This document shows, in pieces, positions 1-11,558 of a stretch of DNA of 64,000 nucleotides. Position 1 is the stretch's first letter. Each line of letters starts with the position of its first letter. This DNA is from Amyloporia xantha (Eukaryota; Basidiomycota; Agaricomycetes; Polyporales; Adustoporiaceae), in contig JAYKKR010000003.1 of the NCBI GenBank assembly GCA_036971615.1, positions 434,001 to 498,000 of the forward strand, in the 5' to 3' direction. The translations under genes and the position numbers were made by a program. The notes beneath the pieces are model-generated. The model ran no database searches. It had not been told where the DNA came from and was given only the letters and a program-made list of their open reading frames with translations.

Positions 1-1900
1 AATTTCAGAGCATCACAGGCTATCCTTTATGTCTTTGAGGTGCTTTAGAATTTGGAAGATTATATTCAAGTTGTGATTGGACAGTCTGACATGTATATAA
101 ATCAGTTTAAGTTTATAATACTTGATAAATTGCTGATATTTCTTAGCTCTATCTTCCTGTATTGATTGAGTCACATTGATTAGATAGAAAACAATTAATG
201 ACTCTATTAATTCCATTTTTGATATCTATGTTCACTTCTTTCTATGATATTCTACAGTATGCTCTTGCACTAGCACTGTGATTTATAGGCTACATTGAGG
301 AAAATTCAATAATGATCACATCATGATTTGATTCCTTATTGAGGTAGAGAGGTAGATGAGTGTTAGTGTTCTTGTATGCTTTAAAATAGAGTTGTCAATA
401 TTAGATTATTGAATAGACAAATACTTATTCTCCAACTTGATTTAGAACTTTGCTTTGAGATGCTAGTGACATTATAAAATTATTCAAGTTTTCTCAGAGA
501 AGTTCAGAGATAGCCTGGGTTGCTATTGTACAACACTCTGAGCCAATTAGTATATCAGTTATTCCAGCTCTCAATCAGGGTAAGTTATTCCTATATTTCT
601 GAAGAGAATATTTTAATTCAGCAATAAAAATGACCTAAGAAGAGTGTAGGCCACTAATAGTAAGTGTGATGATAGCTATGCAAAAATGCTTGAGAATGAG
701 ACATTAAAGCAGAAGGCAGACAGATATTAGAGTGAAAATGCGAATCTGAGTGAAGCAGGTCATTATTACCTTAATTGGTATACAGGCTGTCGCGACAGCC
801 TGTACTGTTTGGATGTTTGGCCAATGTTTGGCTTTTATTTGGCCCATGTTTGACACGTCACAAAGCAACATGCGTGTTCTCTCCTTGTACCATCACCATC
901 GTCTAAGTTAGCTCCTGCCTCTCCTCTGTGTACATCTCTAACTTGTGCCTATACTTTCTACATTCTGATATACTCTTATTGAGACTACAGCTGGCCCTTC
1001 TGTCTGTTCTCTGGTGTCTCTATGTGACTTCTGTTGTTCCTTTTGAATGCTGGTGAGTTCACTGTCTCCAACAGGCTTGGCTTATACTTGGTAGACAATG
1101 GTTTATCTGGAGGCTTGTGAGACATGATTTATGTGAGTTTGTACTAGATCACCTGCAAATTCTCTGTTCTCTCTTTCAGATAACCTCCACTGCTACAGTT
1201 GTAAAACTAGTCTCTAATCTGTTCTACCATTGTTATCAAAGTGAGTGTATTGTCTTGCTGGGTATACTAATGACATGTCATCCTAGACTGTATTTAGACC
1301 TCCAGCACTGTCTGAGAATTTAAGGTGAGTTCATGCCACATCACACATACTGTCATCTTCTCATAAATTGGACAGTATCTAGACTTCTGCTCTTCATTCC
1401 AGATATGTACTAGGAGTCATGAATTTTGATGGTATGTTTTTGCAGATGCAGAAATAATGTATTAACTGACAGAAGTATTCATAATTATTCTAATCTCCTT
1501 CAGTTTTATAGACTGTATATATGATATGGTTACAGTGAGTATTTGTATACTATTTGACAGACATCAACTTACTATCCCTATTGATAGTTGCCTTCTGTAG
1601 TATTAGAATAATATACATTTGTTTTGATTTATAAATATATCTCATTTATTATGAAATAATCTGAGTGATTCTGTGTAATTCTGAGACAATCTAAGAGCAA
1701 TACATATATCTTTGAGTGTGCTTTCAGAGTAATTCAGATATACTCTGGAGGAACTCTGAGATGCTCTCAGAGATTTGACCTAGAAGGAGTTTGTCTGAGG
1801 GCGACCTGGGACACTCTGAGCACTCTGAGTGCTCTGAGTGCTCTAGGACACTCTAGGACAGTCCTAGAGTGTCCTAGTACCAAATATGTTTTTCCTGATG
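1..1900. mobile_element. CATCAGG-family DNA element, copy 1, 5' end outside window
   Basis: AT-rich non-coding sequence ending in GTTTTTCCTGATG (1888-1900), the inverted form of the CATCAGGAAAAAC that opens the copies at 12217 and 20357. Almost its whole length is visibly similar to 20430-22258, so about 75 bp of the left end lie before the window. The last 130 bp are packed with short CTCTGAG-type subterminal repeats. A palindrome sits at 781-804, followed by a pyrimidine-rich stretch and several GTGAGT motifs. I see no transposase or other convincing ORF, so it is a non-autonomous element. Superfamily is unknown: only an AT dinucleotide is shared by the flanks of the complete copies. Confidence 0.7.
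781..804. repeat. 24-bp perfect palindrome inside CATCAGG element copy 1
   Basis: The left half TACAGGCTGTCG is followed directly by its exact reverse complement. The homologous palindrome in copy 3 lies at 21126-21149, with one arm change matched by the complementary change in the other arm. Confidence 0.85.
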
Positions 1901-1901
1901 C

Positions 1902-2714
1902 TTCCAGGATCCCGATGCCCCGCCTTCGGACATTCCACACCATGTCAGCGAGAGCGCCATACCCTTCGCCGTGATTGCCCAGAGGCTCGACCCGCATGTA
2001 TCATCATTGTGCGTGCTGGTGAAGCAGGCACAATCTGTGCAAGGCGATGCCCCATCCATGGAAGGTAGCTCTGTCACCCGCAGTAGCACTGCGGCCGCGG
2101 CGCAGCCAACACCTTTGGAGGCCCCACCACCGGCGTTGAAATATGGTCCACCACCGCCCCACGTTCCCAGACAGGGGAAGCCATCACCTCGCCCTCCCAT
2201 GATGCCCACTGGGAATCTCACCAAGGGTCCACCTCCCCCACTCCGCCTGAAGCCTTGCCCGAGGGAAGCCGTGCCAATCCTCATGTCCCCTAAGGTAAGG
2301 CGATTGCGAGACGCGCATAATGGCCAAGTAGCTCAGCAATCCAGCTCGCCGTTGCTGGAACCTCTGCGAGGCACGCAAAAACATTCGCTTCTGTTTCCAG
2401 TCATGGGAAAACTGCCTCCAGCAAGGCCGCTAATGACCACGGGAAGATCAGTCTTTCCATCCATACCTAAGCGTGCCTTGGGTATGAGACCGCGTCCGCA
2501 ACTAGAAGAGAGACCGTCATCAATTGACGGCGCACCGCCTTCCTCGCCAATGGCGCCAGGGCGCGCACCGCCATCCTCCCCCATCGTGCTCAATGATGCA
2601 ACTGTCCGCCGCAGGAGTATGGATTTCTCCTCCTCTCCACCCATTGCGATGAATCAGCTCTCACCCGTTCGAGATATGAGGGGCCTACAGGTTCATACAA
2701 AAAGAATTATCTAA
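1902..2714 (+). pseudogene. Proline-rich ORF fragment cut by the CATCAGG element
   Basis: An open frame starts right at the end of the CATCAGG element, without its own start at the junction (first ATG 1971), and runs to a stop at 2712-2714. The product is rich in Pro, Ser and Arg, with many PPP and SSP clusters and no recognisable domain. The style resembles the Pro/Ser-rich part of the protein encoded at 9801-11558, but I cannot show homology by eye. The upstream part is missing because of the insertion, and the downstream end runs into an oppositely oriented retroelement fragment. It may be one exon of a transposon-borne gene. Function unknown. Confidence 0.35.
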
Positions 2715-3674
2715 GGCGAAGGGGGAGGCATCTCGGCGTCCTCGACAGCGACGGGTGATGTTGCAGCATCAGGCTCTCGCTCCTCCGTGGCCACACTTGC
2801 CATCTCGTCGTCATCGATCTCCAAGGAGAAACACCTGATTGAAGGTGTGGAACCACCGGCGGGCGTCGACGGAAGTTCACTCGTGAAGTCCGATTGATCT
2901 CCTACAGAGCCCCGCTCTGAGGTAGACCATGAAATGGGAGTGGCTCCCTCGTGAGTGCTGTCCATGATCGCCCTCGCCTTGTGCCGTCGTTGCACGTCCT
3001 GTTCCGCCTTCTGCACGAGCTCCACCGGGAGATGCGCCTTGTCCAACAGCATCTCGGTGTAAGGAATGGATACGCGCTACCCTATGAACGGACAGTAGGG
3101 CAGGACGAGACAGCGGAACGGAGGGGACGTGATCACGCGGGACAAGGGAGCTTAGCGGAAGCAAGCATGGCATTCAAACGAGACGACTACAGGACGGAAC
3201 GCTAATCTACGGTCGACAAGTCGATGGGAGCGTCGGGCCCTTCCCCGCCAACGTCAGAGAACGAGCGGTGGCGCGGGGGACGATAAATAGTCTCTCGGTG
3301 GTAAGGAAATCCTCCTCCGCAGGGGTACGGGCCCGCGAGGGACCTCCCTCCCGACGTCCTCCCCTCCCTCCCAGAGCATGAGCGGCGACACGGATCGAGT
3401 GTTCTAGGTCTTCGAACGCCCGCGGATAGGGACGCATACGGTCCAAAGTGTCCGAGAACTGGCGGGCGACAAGTTCGAGCCGTTCTAAAGCTTCATCGGT
3501 ACGTTCCTCGGTGATGCAGGGAGGGGTCCAGAAGGCCTCTTCCGTGTACAACGGGAGGGGAGGCGGAGTGCCAGCTTCGTCCCGCTGCACATTGGAACGG
3601 ACCTCGTTGGGGCTCCAGGCGATCCCAGGATAAGGGACTGCACCACAATGGCTCAGGGAGGAGCGGAAGATCAA
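2711..3674 (-). pseudogene. Retroelement-associated coding fragment, minus strand
   Basis: Two open stretches on the minus strand, 3674-3207 and 3052-2711, look coding: charged, with helix-forming segments (around ERTDEALERLELVARQ) and an acidic tail. Between them, around 2990-3110, the sequence matches 17920-17990 in the opposite orientation (shared peptide HSLHR and the DNA around it). The second stretch is preceded by a possible splice acceptor, TTACACCGAG before ATG. I infer leftover exons of an LTR-retroelement-like unit that is repeated near 17.7 kb. No catalytic motif is visible and the family is uncertain. Confidence 0.35.
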
Positions 3675-4069
3675 GTCGATGTAGTAGACGACACCAACTT
3701 ATGTATACCTGGTGCACCAACTGACGAATAGGCCTACGGACGCTTATGCACCAGGCAGTGTTTCTGCCTGGCCTCTGGTGCATCAGTTTGTGGGCTATCT
3801 CCAGACCCTCTGGGGCCTCCTAGTGTTCGCCGTAGGGTCCCCTCGGCATCGTGGCTTATTACCATATATAGTAAGTATCTATTAGAAAGGCCTTAGGCCA
3901 TTTAATTTACAGCGAAATTTCTATTTTGGTGCCACAGACTCATTTGGGCACCAAAAACTGTATTAAAATAGCAAAAAAAATCACATTTTCATTTTCAATT
4001 CAGTAGGTACAATGGTACGAGAATCTATATACTGTAGGTACGTCCGGCGAGCGTGCGCGGGCAAAGGGT

Positions 4070-4710
4070 ACCCGCCGGGTGGGAGCAGCGTAGATGGGCA
4101 GGCGCAGCGTGGACGGGCGTGGCGCGTATGCGGGCAGAGGGAACGTGCACGGGCGGGGCAGTGTGCAGGGGCAGGCGCAGCATACAGGGGCAGGCGCAGT
4201 GTACAGGGGCGGCGCAGCGTGGACGGGGCAGCAAGTGCGGATCGAGCAAGTGCGGACGGGCACCGAGCGCAGACGGGGCAGCGAGCGCAGATCGAGCGAG
4301 GGCGCAGCGAGCAGGGACGGGGCAGCGAGTGCGGACGGGGCAGCGAGTGCGGACGGGGCAGCGAGCGCAGATCGAGCGAGGGCGCAGCGAGCAGGGACGG
4401 GGCAGCGAGTGCGGATCGAGCGAGCGGGCAGCCATGCTAGCGGGTGAGTGGACGGCGGGGCGAGCGAGCGGGGAGTGGGCGAGCGAGGGCGCTGACGAGT
4501 GAGGAGCGGGTGCGCAGGAATGCGCACCGTCAGGCAACGGTGCGCAGCGAACGGGCTGCGTTGGGGAGCGGGTGCGCAACGAACGCGCAGCGTCGGAGCC
4601 GGTGCGCAGCGAACGCGCAGTGTCGGGGAGCCGGTGCGCACTGAATGTGCAGCGTTGGGGATGGGAGGTGGGTGTGCAGCGAACGCGCAGCGTGAGGTAG
4701 TACTAGGCAA
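4070..4710. repeat. GC-rich minisatellite, left arm
   Basis: Irregular tandem repeats of roughly 17-20 bp built on GGGGCAGCGTGGACGGGC-like units. Towards the right the array shifts to variants with GAGTGCGGACGGGGCAGC and then GCGCAGCGAACG. An inverted counterpart occupies 5640-6440. Confidence 0.75.
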
Positions 4711-5639
4711 CAAGATGTCAGTACTGTAGAGCCTGCAAAACGAAAGAAAATGAACTCACTTTTAAACGCTGCTGGCAGGCAGCAGCGGGACGACGATGAC
4801 GACGCCGTTGTTCGTCGTCGTCGAGCAGAGGCTGGGGTGACGCGTCACAATGGGCAGTCTGGGAAGTGCCGGCCTGCCCAATGTGGAAGGTGTCTTATTG
4901 GTCTTACACTCGTCTTAAAGCGGCTGAGGCACTCAATAGTGCTCGAATTTCCTCAAGAATTCATATTAGAGTACTTCAGTAGTATTAGAATAGACTCACC
5001 AAATAAGAGGGAATTCGGATAAAGAGTGCATATACAGGAAGAGTCCCAAGTCGGCCGAGGCTTCGCGCAGCCAATCAGGTGGCACACTCAGCCAGGCGTG
5101 ACTGGATGCTCAAAACGATCGCTAGCTACTTACACGGCCTTTCGAACATTGCGGCCGCAAACGCCTAGCTATCCATACAAAATTTGAATAGAACTTATTC
5201 TTATATACTCTATATTAGAGGGTACTTTCATTCTACTAGTGCATAGGGTAGTGCTCATGCTATTTACTAAAATATGGCGATTTTCGACCATTCTGGACCC
5301 TAAATAGGTATGTTTTGCTTATATCTCTCTATAGAAGAGAAGGATCTTCTAGGAAGTCAACCAATATACTATTCAATATATTTCGAGTATTATCCATAAG
5401 CTATCTACCCAATATAATTGCACAGGACAGCTATACTGGCTGTTTAGCACGAGCAAGGCTTCAGCCACATACCCAAATCGGGTAGTCCGGCTGTTCCCGT
5501 GGTGCGCGCCAACAGCGACGCGTCACCGTGGGTCGTCTCCTCGACGTCGTCCATGGCGTCGACGACGTCCCGCTGCTGCCCAAGAGCAGCGTAATATAGT
5601 AAGTTTTCTATATTTCTTTCGTATTCTTTGGTTGCTGAC

Positions 5640-6440
5640 CGGCCGTTTGCAACCGCAGCCCGACAGCGTATGTTCCGACTCCCCTGCCTGCTCGACGCCC
5701 CTGCCTGCTCGATGTCTGCCTCACGCCCACCTGCTGCACGCACACCTGCCCCGCTGCACGCTCCCCGACTCCACTGCCCACTGGCTGTCCCTTCCGCGTG
5801 CTCCCCATTGCCCGTATACGCTGCCCCTGCCGACCGTCCACGCGCCCCTGCGCGTACACACCGCCCCCGCCCATCCACGTTGCCCCTGCGTATACACGTT
5901 TCCCCCGCTCGTCCACCGACCATCCATGCTGCCCCCGCCTGTACACGCCGCCTCCGCCCGTACACGCTGCCCCTGCCGGTCTACGCTGCCCCCGCCCGTC
6001 CACCAACCGTCCACGCTGCCCCTGCCCGTCCGCTGCCCGTCCGCTGCACACCTGCTGCACACCCATCCGCTGCACGCCCGCTCCACATCCATCCGCTGCA
6101 CGCCTGCTGCTCACCCATCCCTTGCACGCTCGTCCGCTGCATGCCGGCCGCTCGCCCGTCCACGCTGTGTGGCCCCGCGCGTACACGCTGCCACCGCCGT
6201 ACACGCTGTCCATGCCCGACACGCTGCCCCTGCCCCTGCTCATACGCGCTGCCCCTGCCCCCGCCGTGCACGCTGCGCCCGTACGCGCTGCCCCCGCCGG
6301 TACGCGCTGCCCCTGCCGTACACGCTGCGCCCACCCATGCACACCACCCCGTTTCCTCCACCCGCCGTACACGCTGTCCTGCCCGCACACACTGCGCCCA
6401 CCTGTGCGCGCCACCCCGTTTCCTCCGCCCGTGCGCGTTC
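5640..6440. repeat. GC-rich minisatellite, right arm (inverted)
   Basis: C-rich tandem units such as CACGCTGCCCCTGCCCGTC, the reverse complement of the left-arm units. Several frames are open for more than 200 codons only because stop codons are rare in such sequence. Confidence 0.75.
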
Positions 6441-6875
6441 GCTGGACGTACTTACCGTATATAGATTCGCATACCATTGTACCCGTAGCTACTGAAATGA
6501 GAAATAAAATCTGATTTTATTACTATTTTTGTGCATTTTCCGGTGCCTGTGGCACCCGACATAGATATTCCGACATTAAACAAATTATCTAGGGCCCCTA
6601 GACTACGCGCCTACCCAATATAGTAATAAGCCGCAAAGCCGAGGGGACCCTACAGCGAACGCTAGGGGGCCCCGGAGGATCCGGAGATACCCCAGGAAAT
6701 GATGCACCAGTGGCCAGGCAGAAACGCTGCCTGGTGCATAACGGTGCGTAGGCCCATCCATCAAATGGTGCACCATTAGTACATAAGCAGCTGTGGACGA
6801 GCTTGCGGAGGGTGATGAAGGCAGTGAGCAGAGGGAGCGTGAGGTTCCCCACGGCAATGGCTTGGGCTCGAGCCT

Positions 6876-7110
6876 TGCGAACCGGGATATCTACTGCGTA
6901 CTTAGGACTGCAACTGCGACTTGACTGGGATAGCACACTTAGATCATCCCCCATATACCTATGAGTCTCTAGCTCAATCAATTCTTTTCTTTCTTGCTCA
7001 TCCTCCGTGCCAGACGCTGAGAACGTCTTCACTCCCCTTCCCCTTCGACTCTTTGATCTGTTCCTTCCAGGTGTGCTTATTGCACAGCAGGAGGAGCACC
7101 AAGCCTTACA
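6876..7110 (-). repeat. 235-bp repeat, copy A, identical to 17214-17448
   Basis: The reverse complement of this block reads the same as 17214-17448 at every base I compared, and similarity stops abruptly at both ends. One end includes the last codons of the pseudogene at 7077-9551. The block also contains an open frame with the peptide ELETHRYMGDDLSVLSQS. Confidence 0.85.
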
Positions 7111-9551
7111 TCGGCCTCTGCGTCGTTGGGGCGAGCGACATCACGGCGCACTGACTCAAACTGCGTGATGAGCCCCTGTAACCTTGCCTCACCTTCCTCA
7201 ATGCCCGCCATCGCCTGCCGCATCCTCTCGCTCTCATCGCGCACGTTGTCCATTAACGAGTCCACGCGCACCTCCATGTTCGCAACTTGCGCACCAAGGC
7301 GCTCCATCGCCATGTTCTCCTTGGCTGCATGCAGATCGTCCTGCAGAACCGTGACCATCTCCTCGAGCGTGGCAATGCGAGCGACAGAGTCCTCAGAGCG
7401 CACATCTTCCCTCCGTGCCTTCCACTCTTGCCAGTAGGCCGCCAATCTGCCCCTCGGCCTTATCAATGCACTCGGTCATGTTGACCTGCTGCCTGTTGAT
7501 GGCAAGCAGTGACTGCTGGAAGTTGTCGACCATGCTACCGAACCAGTCTTGCCATGCGGTCATTATGTTGATGTTCTTCTCAAGTCGGTGGCCTTGCTCA
7601 GTGAAAAACGCCGTAAACGGCTGGATGTGAGACAACTCCTGGTCCTGCGCGTAGCGCCCTCCATCCGTGGTGGTGGGGTCCTTGGAGAATCCTACATAAT
7701 GGTGATACTCGCCATGGTGGTCTGGCAGCCACACATTGACTTGGTCAGTTGATCGTGCTGTCCAGAAATGAGTGAAGCCGACTTACATTTCACCTCGCCA
7801 GGCCTGAGCCCAAGCCGCGCCGAGCGATCGCTCGATCCGCTGGCCTCTGCCTCCTGGAGAGGACGGTCTGCGCGCTCCTTGCCCTTCCCTTTAGCCACCG
7901 CTGGAGGTGGCTTCCCAACCCACGCCTTCATCGAGCTGAGCAACGTCTTCGGGAGCAGCGCTATTGGGCGGGACGCAGCCGCATCGCTATTGGGCAGGAC
8001 ACAGCCGCATTGCTAGTCGCTGATGCCACCCGCAGCTGGCTGTCCACCTCCGTGTTGTCCTTTGCATCGACATCCACGCTACCCGCCTTGCCATCGTCCT
8101 TTTCCCCTTCTTCTTCATCCACATCCATCTCATCGCTCGCCTTCGATTCCGAACCCTTCGCCGCCGCTTTGCCCCGCTTGCCTCTATCCTCCACAAACTC
8201 CTTCTTCTCCTCATCCCAGCACGGTGGAGGAGGCTTGATGCCATCGGCGAGGCTGTTCTTGATGACGTCCTGATACTTGCTTGCCAGGACAGCACTGTAG
8301 GGGCCCCTGATCGGATTGCCGCTCAGGTTGTGTGGCACAATCGAGCAGCCTATCTTGCGCTTCAGGCAGCGCATGCAACACCGACCGTCCACGACAGCAA
8401 TCCTGCACTCAGCTTTGGCAATTGCCGCAAGGCATCGCCTGAAGGCATGTCAGTCAGCATCGCTGGCCGCGCATCTGGTAAAAGTACTCACCGCAACAAG
8501 TGTCTCCATCTCCTCCACCTCCTCACTCTCACCTTGAGCGTCCTCGTCCATGTCATCATCTTCTGGCGACGGCGAGGCCTTTGCCTTTGCCTTTCCCTTC
8601 CTCGTCAACGATCCCGCCTTCGCCTTCGACCGCGTCTGCCTGGCGTCATCATCCTTTCCCGCAGGAGACTTGCGCAATGAAGCCTTCTCGTTTGTCTTTG
8701 ACGTCGATTGCCCCGCCTTCGTCTTCGTCTGCGGCTCAGACTGTGCGGCCGTCGTTTCCTCTCCTGCCACTTTCGCAGTGGTGGTCTTGACTCTGCCCTT
8801 GGATGCCGCCTTAGTTCCCGGCTTTGTCGTTGCAGCCCCTCCGCGCCGTGGCTTCTTGGCCACTGGTGCGGCAATGACGACGCCCTCATCGCCATCCATC
8901 GCTGGCGTTGTTCCCTTTGACCTTCTAGAGGCCGCCCCTGCGTCGTCATTCGCCCCTTTCTTCGCCACTTTCCCTCGGCTCCCGCCCACCTCTGCCTCCT
9001 CCATCACCCCACTTGGCCCCGCAACTCCATCCCCACCCAGCGCAACCTCGCTTGTATGCTTGCGCAACAGCGCTGCTGAGCCGTTAGTGATGACATGGCA
9101 GAGGGTTTCGCAGTGCACTCACCTTTCCACCAAAGGTTGCCCCCGAGGTCTTCGGCAATGTAATTGCCATGCCACACGTATTTGGAGAGGCCATGGCTTT
9201 GAATGGCGGGGTCGTCAACCTTGATGGCAGACAAGTCCACTCCGCGCTTCTTGTGCGACGCCACCATGTATTGTGCCATGGTGCTGACCAACAGCGGCGG
9301 CACTTGTAATCCCTCACGGCGTGTTCCCAGCGCCTTGATCTTCGCGAAGATTGATTGCTAGATGCGCCATTATACAGACTCAGCACCACAGTGCTCACCC
9401 TGATTGTGTTACAATCACTTACCACTTCCTCCCAGAAGTTGCTCTCAAACACCTTGTACTTTGTGTTGCACTTCCCAGGCAGAAACTTCAGCGCCTCTTC
9501 CAGGCGCACTGCGGCGATGATGATGTCGCTGTTGATGCTGGAGGCGGACAT
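7077..9551 (-). pseudogene. Multi-exon gene with cysteine cluster and coiled coil, frameshifted
   Basis: Starts at ATG 9551 (MSASSINSDI). Exons 9551-9423, 9357-9123 and 9075-8492 join in frame through short GT-AG introns. They give an N-terminal region, then a long Lys/Ala/Glu-rich acidic and basic linker. Exon 4 (from 8438) contains a fungal-style cysteine cluster (CCMRCLKRKIGC), but the frame entering it hits a stop and is off by one base near 8418. Downstream come an acidic stretch, a segment with motif VWLPDHHGEYHHYVGF, and a coiled coil (7440-7130). A second frame change lies near 7410-7440. The C-terminus LGAPPAVQ lies inside the 235-bp repeat. Two breaks argue for a pseudogene, though unrecognised splicing could explain one. 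Function unknown; binding of nucleic acid is only a guess from the cysteines. Confidence 0.5.
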
Positions 9552-9800
9552 GGTGGTAGAAGCAAAGTGAGATGGGATTTGGAAGCTGTGGTGATGGCGG
9601 TGGTGGTGGTGGTGGTGGTGGTGGTAGAAGAAGAGACGAAGTCAGACCCATGCAGCGCATCGCGTTGGTTGATGGTGGGCGCCTGGCGGAAAGATCTGCG
9701 CCCGTTTGATCGGCACCGCACGTGTTGTGCTCATGGGTATATTAGATGCCTCTAGACGAACTTGGCACGTTTCTGCATTCCTTCCGCCTTGCTTTCAACC
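9552..9800. promoter_or_regulatory. Shared 249-bp intergenic region of a divergent gene pair
   Basis: Lies between the start codons at 9551 (minus) and 9801 (plus). It holds a (GGT)n microsatellite at about 9598-9626 and a TATA-like GTATATTAGA at 9737-9746, some 55-65 bp before the plus-strand ATG. A bidirectional promoter is inferred from layout only. Confidence 0.4.
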
Positions 9801-11558
9801 ATGTCGGAACACGCAGACGAGCTAGGTGAGCACATCATGTAGATATCCTCACACGCCAACCTGCGCTCACTCCCCTCAGCCCACCAACTACTAGACTTTG
9901 AGTCCTCGCCCATCAGAGGGGATGCCCCTCGCCCTACCCTGGACTTTGACTCCTCGCTCATCAGAGGGGATGTCCCTCGCCCAACTCTGGACTTCGACTC
10001 CTCACCCATCAGAGGGGATGTTTCTCACCCAATTCTGGACGTGGTGTCTTCGCCTTTGCCTTTGCCTTCGCCCTCACGCACTCTGCCACCAGCGCGTCGG
10101 CTTGGCAATTTGTTCGCATCCCCATCCCCATCCCCGCCGCCGCTAAACTTTCACTTTGCTATGTCGCCAACGCCTGACTTTGCCAACCATCAGGGGGGAT
10201 CTGCACAATGTAGCACTCCTCTCGATATGCCGCCACCGCCGTCCGCACCTACTTCAAAAAGACGTGTGGACCTTGTCTTCCCCCAGTTAACGTCCCCTCA
10301 ACTACGTAGGCCCACCATGCAGTCGGCATCGTCCCAAGATATAGATCTCTTCCGTCCATTGCTCAACATTTCGCCCTCACCGCCGAATACCTCGCTATCA
10401 AGACAACCGTTGGATTTCACCTCGCCATTGCGAATGCAGACCTCACCTTTCAGATCCGCCCTGGACCTTTTGCCATCGCAGGCACACACCCCGTTGCACC
10501 GTCCACGGCTTGACCTGGCGGCATCTCCAGAGCGAGTGCACAGCGCCCAGCCTACCTTTGAGTCCCCTGTCCCTCATTGTGTACACCTCGACTTGTCGCC
10601 ATCGCTGTCTCCAGTCCTCCAGCTCCGCAATCAGCTGGATCTCCCGGCCACTCCATCCCCAGGTATGTCCACACTCATGTTTTTTAACCTATTTGCTACT
10701 GACACTCCATTCCTCTACTATTGAAGATAGAGGCGCGCCTATGGATGGCGTTGTGGACAGCAGCGTGGATGACCCTCTTGTCCAGGTCGGCGTGGATGGC
10801 AACGTGGACGGCGGAATGGATGGCGGGATGGACGGTGCACTTGATGACGAGCTTGTGCATAGCCAAGATGGCGATGTTGACATGGCGGATGAGCACCTCA
10901 TCCAACTCAATTGTCAGGTATTTTGCCTCGCTTTCTCTTTCCTTTGTGTTTGAATACTCATAGACAGTACCTTGACATCATAAATGAGGTGTTGGACGAG
11001 CACAACATACCCCGCGGTCCTCTGGTAAGTGAAAGCCCTCCATCGCCTTCATCGTCATGCTGATACCACTCCAGGACTTGGAGGCACACCGTCAGCGGCT
11101 CAGAGACCGTGGCCAGGATCTCCCTCGTACCTTTGCCCTCCCTCCCATTCTGGATCACGATGAGGACATCATTGACTCAAGTAAGTACAGCGAAATTCAC
11201 CCTTTGACCATACTTAAATATGCAAAGAATTGGAGAATCCATACTTTGATGATGGCAGAGGCCACTCCCCCAATAGCGCCATGAATGCCATCGAGATTAA
11301 ATTCGGTATGACTCTGCGCTCCCAATTTGCCATTCGCTAAAGAAAACAATAGAAGGTTTTCCTCGCGGAAGCGAAGAAAACTTGATGTTCCTACAAGCAC
11401 AATCCCTGAGCGAGAGGTTACGACGTATAGAAGAGGACATCGACGTCGCCAACGCAATCTTGAAGCTCCACCAACCCATCAAATCCTTGCTCACAGCCAA
11501 GCCACCGCAGGACGGGACCACTGGGGTTGAAGCCATGATGTGGAATGGCGAGATATAA
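9801..11558 (+). CDS. Hypothetical protein, 481 aa, seven exons, Pro/Ser-rich with 16-residue repeats
   Basis: Exons 9801-9825, 9880-10662, 10727-10917, 10968-11024, 11075-11180, 11228-11305 and 11353-11558 join in frame through six short GT-AG introns, ending at TAA 11556-11558. This is 1446 nt with no internal stop. Order in the protein: an N-terminal stretch with three copies of a 16-residue unit (LDFDSSPIRGDVPRPT-like, residues about 12-60), a long Pro/Ser-rich disordered region to about 270, a Gly/Asp-rich stretch of repeated VDG and MDG, then an acidic and helical C-terminal part with motifs YLDIINEVLDEHNIP and NPYFDDGRGH and a coiled-coil-like segment. A TATA-like motif lies about 60 bp upstream. 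I do not recognise the family. Consistent splicing argues for a real gene, perhaps cargo of a transposon. The partner gene on the other strand is broken. Confidence 0.65.
9894..10037 (+). repeat. Three in-frame 48-bp tandem repeats
   Basis: Units start at 9894, 9942 and 9990, each with GACTTYGASTCCTC followed by CATCAGAGGGGATG. The 48-bp period is a multiple of three, so it adds 16-residue repeats to the protein encoded at 9801-11558. Confidence 0.85.

Larger units (their letters stand above)
3697..6795. mobile_element. 3.1-kb inverted-repeat element with GC-rich minisatellite arms
   Basis: Sequence from about 3697 rightward matches, inverted, sequence from about 6795 leftward. Shared blocks include CTTATGTA, TGGTGCACCA and GGCCTACG, the motif GGGTCCCCTCGGC, and GAATCTATATAC near 4021 and 6460. 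The arms continue inward through a GC-rich minisatellite (4070-4710 and 5640-6440) and a block containing GCAGCAGCGGGACG (4781 and 5570). Only about 500 bp near 4950-5440 are unpaired. The arms have diverged by many substitutions. No clean target duplication was found, so it could be two head-to-head copies of one roughly 1.3-kb repeat instead of a single foldback element. Long ORFs through the arms reflect base composition. Confidence 0.6.

Noticed and set aside
4000..4729. Long ORFs on both strands in the GC-rich block, likewise at 5600-6500
   Set aside because: Repetitive Arg/Ala/Pro/Cys-rich translations in nearly every frame arise from stop-poor minisatellite DNA.
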